From assembly GCA_017608295.1 (NCBI GenBank), contig JAFCGF010000007.1, positions 104,960 through 168,959 of the forward strand: a stretch of DNA of 64,000 bases. The letters are read 5' to 3'. Below the pieces are notes generated by a model. That model did no database searches. It saw only the letters and a list, made by a program, of their open reading frames with translations, and was not told the DNA's origin. The stretch is from Candidatus Woesearchaeota archaeon. Lineage in GTDB: Archaea; Nanoarchaeota; Nanoarchaeia; Woesearchaeales; JAGVZT01. Numbering within the stretch: position 1 is the stretch's first letter; the number at the start of each line of letters is the position of its first letter. The position numbers and the translations under genes are program-made. Positions 1 to 8,780 of this stretch are shown one piece after another.

Positions 1-1020
1 GCGCAGGAGGCATTTGAGGAGAGATATCTCAGCGCGCTCTCCACGCTCCACGGTCAGCTCAGAATAAGCCGCACGACAGAGAGCTTCGACATCGAATACC
101 TCGACGGAAGCATCGAGAGCAAGACCCTGCTCATCGATGAGATAACAGGCATCGAGGTACTGCCCACACCTGAAGAGGGAGACGAGGGGGCGCTTCCGGA
201 GGGAATCAACCCGCAGGTCTTCATCTCATTGCCAAAGAGCGTGTCGAGTGACGCGAGCGAGCTCGACATCCTCACTGAAGGCTATGAGATTATCGAGCAG
301 GACCCGGTCATCGCATTCCCATTGTCGACGAGGAAGATAGAGATAATCCTGCCTGGCAGGGTCTCAGAATCAAAGACGCGGCAGATTGCCACATTCCTCG
401 CCTACGAGCCGGAGCAGTTCAGCAGGGCTGTGGCAGACTCGGGCATGAGCTGGAAGGTTGAGAAAGAATTATTCTCCGCATTCAGGGGCATGGCTCTCGA
501 GAACATCATCCTCTTCATAGGACTTGCCCTTGTGCTGGGAATGGCAGGCTATTATGTCTACCTCACAGCAGGGCATAAACTCCAGGCCTTGATTCCAAAA
601 AGAGAGCGCAGCATCAGGTACGAGGAGCAGGACCTCGAAGTCAGGGAACACTTCTCAAGGCCGCAGCAAGCAAGGACAGTAGTCACAGGAAGGACTTCAG
701 GGGAGCAGATAGAGAGCAGCCTCAGGGAACTGGAGCGCCTATCAGGAGACCTTGTGACAGATGAGGATAACCTCACAAAGGATGACATGGAGAAGCTGCA
801 CGACCTCGAGATGGTCAAGGCGCTTATCAAGGAGGCAGAGGAGGCAAAACTGAGTGGAGACATCGAGATGGTCAGGATGCTCTACAGGGATTTAGGAAAA
901 CGCTACGCAGGTCTCAGCCCGCGCTACAAGGAGCGCGTGTCCGAGCGCTGCATCACGCTTCATACCTGGCTTCGCCAGAACAGCACACAAAAACAGGAGA
1001 AGGTGAATACTCATGGTTGA
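1..1020 (+). CDS. Membrane protein with cytosolic helical tail (5' partial)
   Basis: The frame is open from the first base of the window, so the start lies upstream; the TTG at 229 is internal. The visible 339 residues comprise an extracellular-type region with alternating strands, one membrane segment at about residues 168-188, and a charged cytosolic tail. The last 60 residues form a helical hairpin with a pattern (SGDIEM, LYRDLGKRYAGL, then Lys/Arg and Tyr) that recurs in other proteins of this window. The stop overlaps the next start by 8 bases, so it heads or belongs to the operon running to 3548. Resemblance is to archaeal type-I envelope proteins; the function is unknown to me. The membrane segment and tail are seen directly; topology is inferred. 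Confidence 0.85.
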   Translation, partial: AQEAFEERYLSALSTLHGQLRISRTTESFDIEYLDGSIESKTLLIDEITGIEVLPTPEEGDEGALPEGINPQVFISLPKSVSSDASELDILTEGYEIIEQDPVIAFPLSTRKIEIILPGRVSESKTRQIATFLAYEPEQFSRAVADSGMSWKVEKELFSAFRGMALENIILFIGLALVLGMAGYYVYLTAGHKLQALIPKRERSIRYEEQDLEVREHFSRPQQARTVVTGRTSGEQIESSLRELERLSGDLVTDEDNLTKDDMEKLHDLEMVKALIKEAEEAKLSGDIEMVRMLYRDLGKRYAGLSPRYKERVSERCITLHTWLRQNSTQKQEKVNTHG

Positions 1021-1969
1021 TATAGGAACTGCAGGATTAGTTGGCATAGGGCTCGGCGCACTTGGTGCAGGTGTGTTGCTAGCCTGGCTGCTCCTGCGCA
1101 GGAAGACGTTCAAGTCGCTCACATCGCATGTCCTGGTCGAAGAGGACGAGGAGATGATTGAGGCAGAGCTCGCAGAGTTGGACAAGCTGGCAGGCAGTGT
1201 ATCCAAGCTCTCTAAAGAGCAGGCAACAGCAAAGGAGGAGGGCGATGAGAAGGAAAAATCAAAGGCAGAACCTGAAAAGCCCGCTGAGAAGAAGCCTGCA
1301 AAGAAGGAAGAGAAAGAGACTGCAGGGCAGAATGCGCTCAAGAAGGTGCTTACCGCCGCGAGGAAGACGGGTAAACCAGTGAAAAAGTCAGTTAAGCAGA
1401 AGAAAACAGCAGAAAAGGCAGCTCCAAAGAAGAAGGAAGAGAAAAAGGCTGAGAAGAAGGAGGAGAAAAAACAGGCAAAGGCAGCTAAAGCCACTCCTGA
1501 TGACAACTTTTCCAAAGACGAGAACCAGCAGTACACCTCAATGAGGAACATGATTGCCAAGGCAAATCTCCTCCTCAGGAAGAAGCAGAACAAGAGGGCC
1601 TATGTACTCTATCTTAAGATACGCCGCGAATACACCACCCTGCCCAAGAAGATCAAGATGAAAATCAAGGAGGAATACAATGGGATGCGGTCAGGCATCA
1701 ACCGCACGATTCCCGAACTCGAGGTCGTGGATGAGATGGTAGGAAAAGATGCTGAGCTTGCCGGACAGACTGAGATGGAAATCCAGGCGAAGTTCCTCAC
1801 CCTGCTTGACCAGGCAGAGGACTCCTTAAAGATGGGAGAGAAGGAGAAGGCCTACATATTATATTCAGAGATTCGCGGGATGTACCACATCATTCCCGAG
1901 GCAATCAAGAAAGAGGTATACAGGCGATGCGTGGATATCTATGACCACGTGCGCGCCGGAGACAAGTGA
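1013..1969 (+). CDS. Membrane-anchored protein with Lys-rich linker and two helical-hairpin modules
   Basis: The 318-residue product has an N-terminal membrane segment (about residues 8-27, ending in Arg-Arg-Lys, so the body is cytosolic), an acidic stretch, a long Lys/Ala/Glu linker (about 70-165), and two copies of the helical module shared across this window (about 180-235, AYVLYLKIRREYTTLP; and 262-312, AYILYSEIRGMYHIIP). The ATG at 1013 follows an AAGGTGA ribosome site and overlaps the previous gene. The linker is unusually Lys-rich, like a nucleic-acid or polyanion-binding tail. It is probably co-expressed with its neighbours as a membrane-to-cytoplasm adaptor; that role is an inference. 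Confidence 0.85.
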   Translation: MVDIGTAGLVGIGLGALGAGVLLAWLLLRRKTFKSLTSHVLVEEDEEMIEAELAELDKLAGSVSKLSKEQATAKEEGDEKEKSKAEPEKPAEKKPAKKEEKETAGQNALKKVLTAARKTGKPVKKSVKQKKTAEKAAPKKKEEKKAEKKEEKKQAKAAKATPDDNFSKDENQQYTSMRNMIAKANLLLRKKQNKRAYVLYLKIRREYTTLPKKIKMKIKEEYNGMRSGINRTIPELEVVDEMVGKDAELAGQTEMEIQAKFLTLLDQAEDSLKMGEKEKAYILYSEIRGMYHIIPEAIKKEVYRRCVDIYDHVRAGDK

Positions 1970-3189
1970 GTGAGATGCTAAGAATAACGCAAGGCAAGAA
2001 CAGACGCTTTCAGCTAGTCCTGCTTCTGCTAACACTCTTCCTGCTCATGCCTGCTGTCCAGGCAGGGATAGGTATCACTCCCACCTCAGTGACCTTTGAG
2101 AAGGTGCTGCGCGACGGCTATGCAGAGACTACCTTTATTGTCACGACATCAATCGACAACGACATCCCTATCTATGTGAGAAAGTACGGAGACATCCAAA
2201 ACTGGCTCCACTTTCCTACAATGGATTCGGCAGGCGTCGTGGGCTATGTCAGGCTTGATAAGCCGCTCATCGTGTCAGTGGTGGCCATGCCTCCAGGAGA
2301 TGTTGGCATTGGCGACTACACGGGACATATCATTATCGAGAGCGGCGCCCTCGGCTCGGTCGGCGAGACCATAGGAAGCTCTATTGTGGTAAGCCTCCTC
2401 TCATGGACAAATGTTGAGATAACAGGTGAGGAGATTCGGAGCTGCCAAGCAGGAGGCATTCGAATCCCGGAGACAGAGACAAACAGGCCCCTTGAGGTCT
2501 CGCTTGTGGTGAAGAACTCGGGCAATGTCCGCCTCTATCCAGAGGTAGAAATCGATATATGGGACCAGTTTGAACATGAGCTTCTCCTTTCCGAGACACT
2601 CACCTCAGAGATGGTGCTGCCAACGACAAAGGGAGAACAGAGATTCTATCTCGACCACGGACTACAACCAGGACAGTACTGGGCCCTAGTCACAGTTCCT
2701 GAATGTGGCATGTCAGAGTTGCTCACCTTCGACATCCTGCCGCCGGGAGGAGTTGTTGACAGGGGCACGCTCAACAGCATCTTATCCACTGTATGGGCGC
2801 TTGTCGGCGAAATAGTTCCTGTGACTGCCGTATTCACCAATACAGGCGAGCGGAGCGTCACAGCCCAATTCAAGGGAAGCGCACTCCTTAACGGAAAGGT
2901 CGTCAAGCTTCTCGAATCAGAAGAGGCTCTGGTTGAACCAGGCGAATCTGTAGAGCTCCTTATGTACTTCACCCCTGAAGAGCCGGGAATCTACGAGCTT
3001 GTCGGAAGGGTGCACTACAACGGCAAGCTCACCTATGAAAAAGGGACGCTGCTCAACGTCAACCTTATTGTGAGAAAAGCGCAGCTCTCTATAGTGATGG
3101 TTTCGCTCTACCTCATAATAGTGTTGGCCATCGCAATCCTTGTGGCAGTCATCAAGAGAGAGAAGAAGAAGCGCAGAAGGAGATACTAA
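1966..3189 (+). CDS. Type-I membrane protein with CARDB/NEW3-like beta domains
   Basis: The product has a signal peptide (LLLTLFLLMPAVQA), about 320 residues of beta-sandwich-like sequence with phrases typical of archaeal CARDB/NEW3 domains (VKNSGNVRLYPEVEI, VFTNTGERSVTAQF, EPGESVELLMYF), a membrane segment at about 374-395 and a very basic short tail ending RRRRY. The start may be GTG 1966, which overlaps the preceding TGA, or ATG 1975. The same architecture and same RRRRY ending occur in the protein at 59861-61045, so the two look paralogous. It is likely a surface-exposed assembly or anchoring protein; no catalytic motif is visible. Confidence 0.85.
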   Translation: MSEMLRITQGKNRRFQLVLLLLTLFLLMPAVQAGIGITPTSVTFEKVLRDGYAETTFIVTTSIDNDIPIYVRKYGDIQNWLHFPTMDSAGVVGYVRLDKPLIVSVVAMPPGDVGIGDYTGHIIIESGALGSVGETIGSSIVVSLLSWTNVEITGEEIRSCQAGGIRIPETETNRPLEVSLVVKNSGNVRLYPEVEIDIWDQFEHELLLSETLTSEMVLPTTKGEQRFYLDHGLQPGQYWALVTVPECGMSELLTFDILPPGGVVDRGTLNSILSTVWALVGEIVPVTAVFTNTGERSVTAQFKGSALLNGKVVKLLESEEALVEPGESVELLMYFTPEEPGIYELVGRVHYNGKLTYEKGTLLNVNLIVRKAQLSIVMVSLYLIIVLAIAILVAVIKREKKKRRRRY

Positions 3190-3548
3190 TGGGTCTCATC
3201 AAGACTGAAGAGGAGATTGAGGAGTGGTACCAGGAGGCAAGGAAGCGCCTGGACGAGGAGTATGAAAACATTGCCAATCTCACTGCCATGAAGGACGAGA
3301 AGAAGGCAGAATATAAGGTAAAGCTCCATGCGCTGAGGAAAAGATATGAGACGTACCATCACAAGCTCAAGAGGCGCGATAAGCGGAAGGAGCGCATCCT
3401 CAGAAGCAAAATCCTCAAGTTCTATTTCAAACTGGAATGGAAACTGCTCCTGCTGAAGGAGAAGCTTAGAAAAGAGGAGCCGAGCGACTCTAAAAAGAGC
3501 GTCCACGAGAGCTTCATATTCTATCTCAATGACAGGCTCGGCTTGTGA
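3189..3548 (+). CDS. Small basic helical protein
   Basis: This 119-residue, highly charged, all-helical protein has no signal peptide or membrane segment. It is rich in Lys, Glu and Arg with heptad-like Leu spacing (for example KLHALRKRYETYHHKLKRRDKR), consistent with a short coiled coil. Its ATG overlaps the last base of the upstream stop codon, so it is translationally coupled and is the last gene of the operon starting before the window. It may bind the cytosolic face of its membrane neighbours; this is only inferred from position. Confidence 0.75.
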   Translation: MGLIKTEEEIEEWYQEARKRLDEEYENIANLTAMKDEKKAEYKVKLHALRKRYETYHHKLKRRDKRKERILRSKILKFYFKLEWKLLLLKEKLRKEEPSDSKKSVHESFIFYLNDRLGL

Positions 3549-3554
3549 CCGGCA

Positions 3555-3566
3555 TATTTATATAAA
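3555..3566 (+). promoter_or_regulatory. Archaeal TATA box for the gene at 3599
   Basis: The sequence TATTTATATAAA lies 33-44 bases before the ATG at 3599. Transcription expected about 25 bases downstream would leave a leader of only about 10 bases, as is common in archaea. Confidence 0.65.
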
Positions 3567-3598
3567 CCAGTCCTGAGTGCACTAGCAGGGGCAGGTTC

Positions 3599-3925
3599 AT
3601 GGATAATCCCTTTGGCAGATGGAAGGCAGGAGACAAAGTTATTCTCATTGTCATCGTACTGCTACTGCTCTCCACCGCTATTGGGCTTACTGTCTATCTT
3701 CAAAGAGAAGGAATCATCCGCTTCGGCAACAGAGTAGAGTACGTCATCGGCCCGGTGTGCGGCCCAATCCCCACAGGAGGGATTGAGGATATGATTGCAG
3801 ACGAGGGCTCATGCAGGAACCAATGCCGCTCGAGATGCGAGGCAGGCTCATTAAGGTACAAGACATCGAGCATACGACCAGACCCCAACACTGGATGCAA
3901 CATCTGCGACTGCGTGTGCAGTTGA
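3599..3925 (+). CDS. Small membrane protein with Cys-rich ectodomain
   Basis: The 108-residue product has a basic cytosolic start, one strong membrane helix (about residues 14-34) and a short ectodomain with eight cysteines clustered in the last 55 residues (CRNQCRSRC and CNICDCVC). The spacing suggests disulfide pairing or metal binding outside the cell. It has its own TATA box. It ends just before, and converges on, the gene at 3928. The Cys pattern is only loosely like Kazal, antistasin or other small disulfide domains and I cannot assign it. Confidence 0.75.
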   Translation: MDNPFGRWKAGDKVILIVIVLLLLSTAIGLTVYLQREGIIRFGNRVEYVIGPVCGPIPTGGIEDMIADEGSCRNQCRSRCEAGSLRYKTSSIRPDPNTGCNICDCVCS

Positions 3926-3927
3926 GC

Positions 3928-6774
3928 CTACTTTTCAAGAGTATCTTCCATATCCCTATCTATCAGAGGATATTTATCCTTGAGGTGCATCGCATCGACA
4001 AGGCTGCTGAACAGCGGTACAAAGTGGTCGCGTACCACGATAATCTTCTCGTCAATCGAGCGTATCAGCGTGTAGAGTTCCAGTGATTCCTGGTAGGCGT
4101 CTGACTGGCGCATCTCATCTATAGTCTCGATAATCTCCTCGGACAGCTCTTTCACCGCATCTGCATCCTCAGCAGACAGGAACATGGCCCTGATGTAGTT
4201 GTAGATATCAACCAGCTCTGGATGTAATTTAAGATAGCGGCTCCTCTTCTCGTGCAGCCTGAGCACCATCGCAGAGAATTCTTTCTGAGTATCGACAGCA
4301 TAGGCGCCCTGGAGCTTGATAAGCGCCCTGATTTTCCTCGTGTGACTACGAGAAACCCTGTCCAGCATGCGGAGCATCCTCTTCTCGTCAAAGGAATAAA
4401 AATAGTGCCAGAAGAGGTAGACGAGCATGCCCACAACACCTATAATCAGGAAGCTGAGCAAGAGCCCCTTGAGGATATTAATAGTACAATAAGCCAGGAA
4501 ATACGTAAGACTACAAACAAGAATCACGAGGAAGGCGAGAGAAGCAGTGACGATATGCAGTATTCTCGAGCGCCTGCGGTATTCCTTTGGCGTTATCTCG
4601 CCATGCCGCAACTGGTAATAGAACCAACCCTGTACTCCTATCGCGGCAAGGAAGATGAGCGCCAGGGAAAGTAAAAAGCCCAGCCAGGGCCACGTCTCTG
4701 GGAACGCCCTGCAGTCCCTCGGGCAGCTGCATTTCTCGCCTGGGGCGCAAATAGTGTCCCCGCACGCTCCCACAGTCCTCTCTGCATAGGGAATCGCAGC
4801 AAACCTATAGTAAGGCGTGTACACTATACACGGCGCACACGGGCCGCCGCAGTCTATCCCCTCTTCACCCTGGTTCTGGATGCCATCGAAGCATGTCGCT
4901 TCTGTATACACACAGTCCTGCTCCTCTGCGGGCTTGTTTACATTAATACCACAGGCGTGTATGTCCACACAGAGCCTGTACTGCTTTCCGGTTGGCAGGC
5001 AGGGGCCCCATGCAGTGCACTGCCAGTTTGGCACACAGAAATAGCGGTAGATGACCTCCTCAACAAACGCCTCTGTCACCCCGCCAGCGCCTACACCTCC
5101 TTCTCCCCCTCCTCCTGTCCCTCCGGTTGCTGTCCCGGTTCCTGTACCTGTTCCGGTCCCTGTACCGCCTGGCGGGCAAGTTCCGCAATCCGCGGGACAG
5201 GTGAGGCAATTCTCGGGGCTGATGCATAGGCCGTCCCCGCAGAAGCGTTCCGGGTACACGACGATGTACACAAGCTGCGACACCCAGGTGTTGTTGTCAA
5301 AAACCGAGATGTTCATGAGATGAGTATCGACTTGACCCGCAGTGGGCGTGAAGCTAATGAGCCCGGTGATGCTGATATTAAAGAGCGAGACATTGGTCAC
5401 AAATGTCAAATTGTAGTACAGGGTGTCGTTCTCCTCGTCTGTGGCCGTGACTTGGTATGTATAGGGCTTAGTAGCCTCTGCATAAAGCGTCGGCACGCTC
5501 AGGACAGGAGGGTCGTTTACAGGGATGATGGAGATATTAAATGTGTCGGGGGTGCAGCTCGCAGGCAGGATTCCATAGAATGTGCCATTGAACCAGCCAG
5601 TGTAGGTGAGAGTCTCATTATGACCTGACGAGTTCATGTACGTCCCTGTGAAGGTGCCGTTGAACCAGCCCGTGAAAATGTCAGTGTAATAGTTCGAGCC
5701 AGTATCAAAAGTACCGTTGAACCAGCCGTCGAACGTGCCGTTGAACCAGCCAAAGGGCTTTCCAGGTGTGCCATTTGATTCATTCACCGCAGTGGCATTG
5801 TAAGTGCCGTCGAAAAAGGTGTAATTCGTCCTGTTGAAGCTCCCGTTACGATACTCTGCCATGCCCTGGAGGTCGCACACCATAATCTGGACAGTGAAAT
5901 TCTCAAAGGGCAGGTTCGGCGTCCAGTTGATGAAGCCGCTGTCTGGGTCGATATCAAACAGAGTGGTATTATCCAAATAGGTGAGATTGTCCCCCCAGAT
6001 AATATCCGGGTCGCTTGCGTTGATGCCATATTCCCACACCTCGTCCTCTGTGATGTTATGATCAGTAAAGTTGTGAGTGTAATACGGCGGGTCGTTGACA
6101 TTGAACACCCTGAACGTGATGAGCTCGCTGTCCTCGCTGTAACCGTCGCTCACTGTGATAAGGACAGAGTGCGCGCCCACATCGTTGTTCGTGGGCGTGA
6201 AGGATATCGCAGAAGTGTTCGCAGTAAGAGGGGTGATGTTGAAGAACGCAGAGCTGTTCAGGAATGTCGCGTTGAAGAACAGGGAGTCTCCATCCTTGTC
6301 AAAGGCCTCGAGCAGTTGATAGAAGGGAACATCCTGCGTGGCATTAAGGTCGCCTACCCTGGTAAGGTTCGGCGGGACATTGTCAACGAGGTCCGCGATT
6401 TGGAACTCTCCTGATTCCCAGGTATCGTTTCCATTAATCAGAGCAGCATTGCGCAGACCAATGATAAAATTTATTTGATTCCCAGATACCGCACCCTCAT
6501 CAAGGGTGGTGTTGTCATCGTCACCGTTGCAGGAAAGCAGGCCATATTTACCCTCATACACCATGGTGAACCTTCCGCATAGGATACCGTCGGCGTCATA
6601 CGCGCTGATAATCGTGCCTACGGGATACGGAACACTATCATTCTTCCTGGTCACATTGCCGTAGAATTCCGTAGCAGGAGGAGGCACTGCTAATGCACTA
6701 CTCACCAGGAGGCAGAGCAACACGAGAAGCAGGGCTGGCGCCGCGAGCCTTCTTACAAGAGCGCTATTTGACAT
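3928..6774 (-). CDS. Large cadherin-like membrane protein with helical cytosolic tail
   Basis: I place the start at ATG 6774 because GGAGG precedes it; an ATG at 6789 is upstream of that site. The 948 residues begin with a signal peptide and a domain shared with the next gene upstream (E/H-FYG, CGRF, DEGA). Cadherin/Ig-like repeats with NDPP linkers follow, then a GWFNGTF repeat block, a Cys-rich CGDGLC/CPADCGTC segment, a Gly-Thr low-complexity stretch, and a second Cys-rich part. Three membrane segments lie at about 695-800. A cytosolic helical region of about 145 residues completes it, with a possible copy of the window's shared module near the end (SLELYTLIRSIDEK). It is likely an adhesin or surface-lattice protein; this is inferred from domain content. 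Confidence 0.85.
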   Translation of the reverse strand: MSNSALVRRLAAPALLLVLLCLLVSSALAVPPPATEFYGNVTRKNDSVPYPVGTIISAYDADGILCGRFTMVYEGKYGLLSCNGDDDNTTLDEGAVSGNQINFIIGLRNAALINGNDTWESGEFQIADLVDNVPPNLTRVGDLNATQDVPFYQLLEAFDKDGDSLFFNATFLNSSAFFNITPLTANTSAISFTPTNNDVGAHSVLITVSDGYSEDSELITFRVFNVNDPPYYTHNFTDHNITEDEVWEYGINASDPDIIWGDNLTYLDNTTLFDIDPDSGFINWTPNLPFENFTVQIMVCDLQGMAEYRNGSFNRTNYTFFDGTYNATAVNESNGTPGKPFGWFNGTFDGWFNGTFDTGSNYYTDIFTGWFNGTFTGTYMNSSGHNETLTYTGWFNGTFYGILPASCTPDTFNISIIPVNDPPVLSVPTLYAEATKPYTYQVTATDEENDTLYYNLTFVTNVSLFNISITGLISFTPTAGQVDTHLMNISVFDNNTWVSQLVYIVVYPERFCGDGLCISPENCLTCPADCGTCPPGGTGTGTGTGTGTATGGTGGGGEGGVGAGGVTEAFVEEVIYRYFCVPNWQCTAWGPCLPTGKQYRLCVDIHACGINVNKPAEEQDCVYTEATCFDGIQNQGEEGIDCGGPCAPCIVYTPYYRFAAIPYAERTVGACGDTICAPGEKCSCPRDCRAFPETWPWLGFLLSLALIFLAAIGVQGWFYYQLRHGEITPKEYRRRSRILHIVTASLAFLVILVCSLTYFLAYCTINILKGLLLSFLIIGVVGMLVYLFWHYFYSFDEKRMLRMLDRVSRSHTRKIRALIKLQGAYAVDTQKEFSAMVLRLHEKRSRYLKLHPELVDIYNYIRAMFLSAEDADAVKELSEEIIETIDEMRQSDAYQESLELYTLIRSIDEKIIVVRDHFVPLFSSLVDAMHLKDKYPLIDRDMEDTLEK
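5577..5757 (-). repeat. GWFNGTF repeat block within the cadherin-like gene
   Basis: The motif Gly-Trp-Phe-Asn-Gly-Thr-Phe occurs about five times within about 60 residues at uneven spacing. Each copy carries an N-G-T glycosylation sequon. At DNA level the copies share the core gaaccagcc (plus strand). Confidence 0.85.
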
Positions 6775-7297
6775 GGCGCCTCCCTCCATGATGTCTCACG
6801 AGAAGCATCAGCATAGCGGTGATAAGTGCCAGCACTGCGGCTGAGACCAGCATCTGGTCCAGGCTCTTCCCCACATCTAAGGTCAGCCTTGCAGGATGGG
6901 AGATGAGCTCAATCCCCTCATATGGACCGAGCAGCAGGTTCACCTCAGTGAATGTGCCGCTTCTCCAGGGCATGCTGGTCGTATTCACTAACTCGCCATC
7001 CACGGCAAAGGTGATGTTCTCTCCAGGAGATGCGCCCTCGTCGACTGCTGTCGAGGGATCGTCCCCGCGGCAGGAGAGATAGCCGTAGAAGCCAGGATCC
7101 TCCAGGGTGAAGCTTCCGCACACAGTGCCTTGCGTATCCAGCACATCGATGACTGTGCCCTTGGGGGCATAATGCCTGCCGATGACCACGATGCCATGGA
7201 ACTCATGCGGCAGGGGCGGGATGGCCTCTGCTACTTGGATAGCGAGCAGGCAGGCCAGGAGAATCGCAAATACTCCTATGAGATTTCGCGTCCTCAT
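6764..7297 (-). CDS. Small membrane protein sharing the N-domain of the 3928-6774 protein
   Basis: The product (177 residues from ATG 7297, which forms an ATGA overlap with the upstream stop; ATG 7315 is an alternative) has a signal peptide and one domain. That domain has the same landmarks as the N-terminus of its downstream neighbour: HEFHG, CGSF, GFYGYLSCRGDD, DEGASPGENITF and SGTFTEVN. A C-terminal membrane segment (about 150-172) and a short basic tail follow. It looks like a stand-alone version of that ectodomain, presumably acting with the larger protein. The domain resembles carboxypeptidase-regulatory-like folds in pattern only. Confidence 0.8.
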   Translation of the reverse strand: MRTRNLIGVFAILLACLLAIQVAEAIPPLPHEFHGIVVIGRHYAPKGTVIDVLDTQGTVCGSFTLEDPGFYGYLSCRGDDPSTAVDEGASPGENITFAVDGELVNTTSMPWRSGTFTEVNLLLGPYEGIELISHPARLTLDVGKSLDQMLVSAAVLALITAMLMLLVRHHGGRRHVK

Positions 7298-8001
7298 TCC
7301 CATATCACCATCCATGTGTCATCTGAGAACATCTTGAACCATAACCCATGATACGGGACAAACTCCTTAAGGTCATTCAACGCGGGATTGCTAGTGTTGA
7401 CCACGTACACTTTCCAGGGATCTACGGTGTCAGAGGCGTTGTAAAGATAGACTGTGTCGACTGAGGTGTTGATGAACTCAAGCGATAGGTTGACAGGATA
7501 GGTGGTATTTGTCGGGTAGCCGGCAAGGGTCAGGGGGTTCCAGAGACCGACAAATGTCGGCGAGTACCAGGTGCCGTTGTGGCTGAGCGTATCGTTTTGG
7601 CTCACCCGTATCCAGTAGCCCATCAGGCGTGTTATCGAGGTCAGGTCTTGGACTGTCCAGTTAGGCAGCGAAGGGTTGTACGCTTTCCAGTAATCAAGGC
7701 TCTCATTGGGCCAGTAGGTATGGGCTGAGACTATCGTGTTGTTGATGGACTCAAACACACTATCAATCGAGGCATTGAAGGGCTCACAGTAGGTCGAAGC
7801 GAGGTTCCATGGCTCGATGAGTGTCACATTACAGGTCATATTGACAATATCCTGCACAAACACCTGGGACGCGACCTGAGTGACGCGCCCTGTTGGAGCA
7901 TCGGGGCTTGGACCCAGTGGACCCTGCAGCACGATGATGAGAAAGACTATCAGGATGAGTGAATCCATGAGGAGCAGTTCCCTCCGATGGCGGCGTATCA
8001 T
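7294..8001 (-). CDS. Membrane-anchored protein with two GYWI-type repeats
   Basis: The 235-residue product starts with a basic segment and a membrane anchor (DSLILIVFLIIVLQG). The ectodomain carries two related halves, each beginning with a Trp-Asn (PWNLAS; LWNPLTLAGYP), containing YW/PWK-x-Y, and ending in a GYWIRV or GLWFKM strand. This matches the pattern I know from secreted archaeal proteins in which a Trp-Asn start is followed by a GYWI end. Sequons are frequent. The ATG overlaps the regulator's stop (ATGA), so it is the second gene of the 8630-to-3928 operon. Confidence 0.8.
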   Translation of the reverse strand: MIRRHRRELLLMDSLILIVFLIIVLQGPLGPSPDAPTGRVTQVASQVFVQDIVNMTCNVTLIEPWNLASTYCEPFNASIDSVFESINNTIVSAHTYWPNESLDYWKAYNPSLPNWTVQDLTSITRLMGYWIRVSQNDTLSHNGTWYSPTFVGLWNPLTLAGYPTNTTYPVNLSLEFINTSVDTVYLYNASDTVDPWKVYVVNTSNPALNDLKEFVPYHGLWFKMFSDDTWMVIWE

Positions 8002-8630
8002 GACAATCCACCCCCTACTATGCGCCAGAAGCGCTCATGGCCCATGAGGACAAGCCACTGTCGCTTGTCATCAGATAAGAGCAGGTCCTGCATCTCCTGC
8101 GGGTTGTGGACTTGAGAGTGCCGTTCTCCACCCATCTCACCCACTACCTCGCTAAGCACTCTCTGGACAGTGTCTTTTGCAGATTCAGAAGCGACTGCAT
8201 GCAGGGAAAATCCTCCTTTGGGAACAGCCACGTGATGCTTTTCTTCAGGAGACCACAAGGCGAGCAGGCATACTGCGCCTGGTTCGTGCGAGAGCCGTCT
8301 CGCAGCGTACGACAGTTTATCACCTATATGAAGAGTGAAGCTGTTACCATTATCATTGACAAGGGGGCCCTTGCCGAGAGAGAGAAGCCAGCGCGCGAGG
8401 GATGCCTGCGCAAGTGCAGCGATGCCCTCCTCAGAATGAATGTTAAACGAGCACACCTTGACCTGCCCAAAGCGCTCGAAGCTCAGGATGCCCTTCTCTG
8501 CGAAGCGCGTCGCTGTCTCATAGGCGCTCCTGTAGTTGAGGCCTGCGCGTATAGAGAGTTCTCGTATGGAAGCGCGGAGCTCGGGCTGCTGCTCGAACAA
8601 CAGAACCAGTTTTAGTTCATAGAGCTTCAT
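7998..8630 (-). CDS. Winged-helix transcriptional regulator heading a surface operon
   Basis: The first 70 residues read as a winged helix (LRASIRELSIRAGLNYRSAYETATRFAEKGIL, quoted in part), followed by a 140-residue domain without recognised motifs, perhaps a sensor. It is the first gene of the minus-strand operon down to 3928, with ATGA coupling to the next gene. A perfect 7-bp inverted repeat (8646-8664) lies 16 bases before its start codon, so autoregulation is likely. There is no membrane segment. Confidence 0.8.
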   Translation of the reverse strand: MKLYELKLVLLFEQQPELRASIRELSIRAGLNYRSAYETATRFAEKGILSFERFGQVKVCSFNIHSEEGIAALAQASLARWLLSLGKGPLVNDNGNSFTLHIGDKLSYAARRLSHEPGAVCLLALWSPEEKHHVAVPKGGFSLHAVASESAKDTVQRVLSEVVGEMGGERHSQVHNPQEMQDLLLSDDKRQWLVLMGHERFWRIVGGGLS

Positions 8631-8645
8631 TGTGGGCTGGGGTCG

Positions 8646-8664
8646 TTATTGGAAAAACCAATAA
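8646..8664. promoter_or_regulatory. Candidate operator, TTATTGG-5-CCAATAA
   Basis: This is a perfect inverted repeat with 7-bp arms and an A5 spacer, immediately upstream of the winged-helix gene at 8630. It may be that regulator's own binding site. Confidence 0.5.
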
Positions 8665-8721
8665 TATTAATACAAAAATGGATAATCTCCTTTAAATAGT
8701 TTTGCACCTGTGGCTAAGAGT

Positions 8722-8737
8722 CGAAATTCTTATAAAG
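8722..8737 (+). promoter_or_regulatory. BRE plus TATA box for the gene at 8781
   Basis: CGAAA (8722-8726) followed by TTCTTATAAAG sits about 45 bases before ATG 8781. The same CGAAA element precedes TATA boxes at 11297, 16487, 19705, 21212 and 30331 in this window. Confidence 0.65.
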
Positions 8738-8780
8738 TCCAGAACCTCCGATAGTGTCCCCAATACAGAGGTTGATTACT

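Noticed and set aside
892..1593. 233-residue Phe/Ser-rich minus frame
   Set aside because: Shadow of the Lys-rich linker gene.
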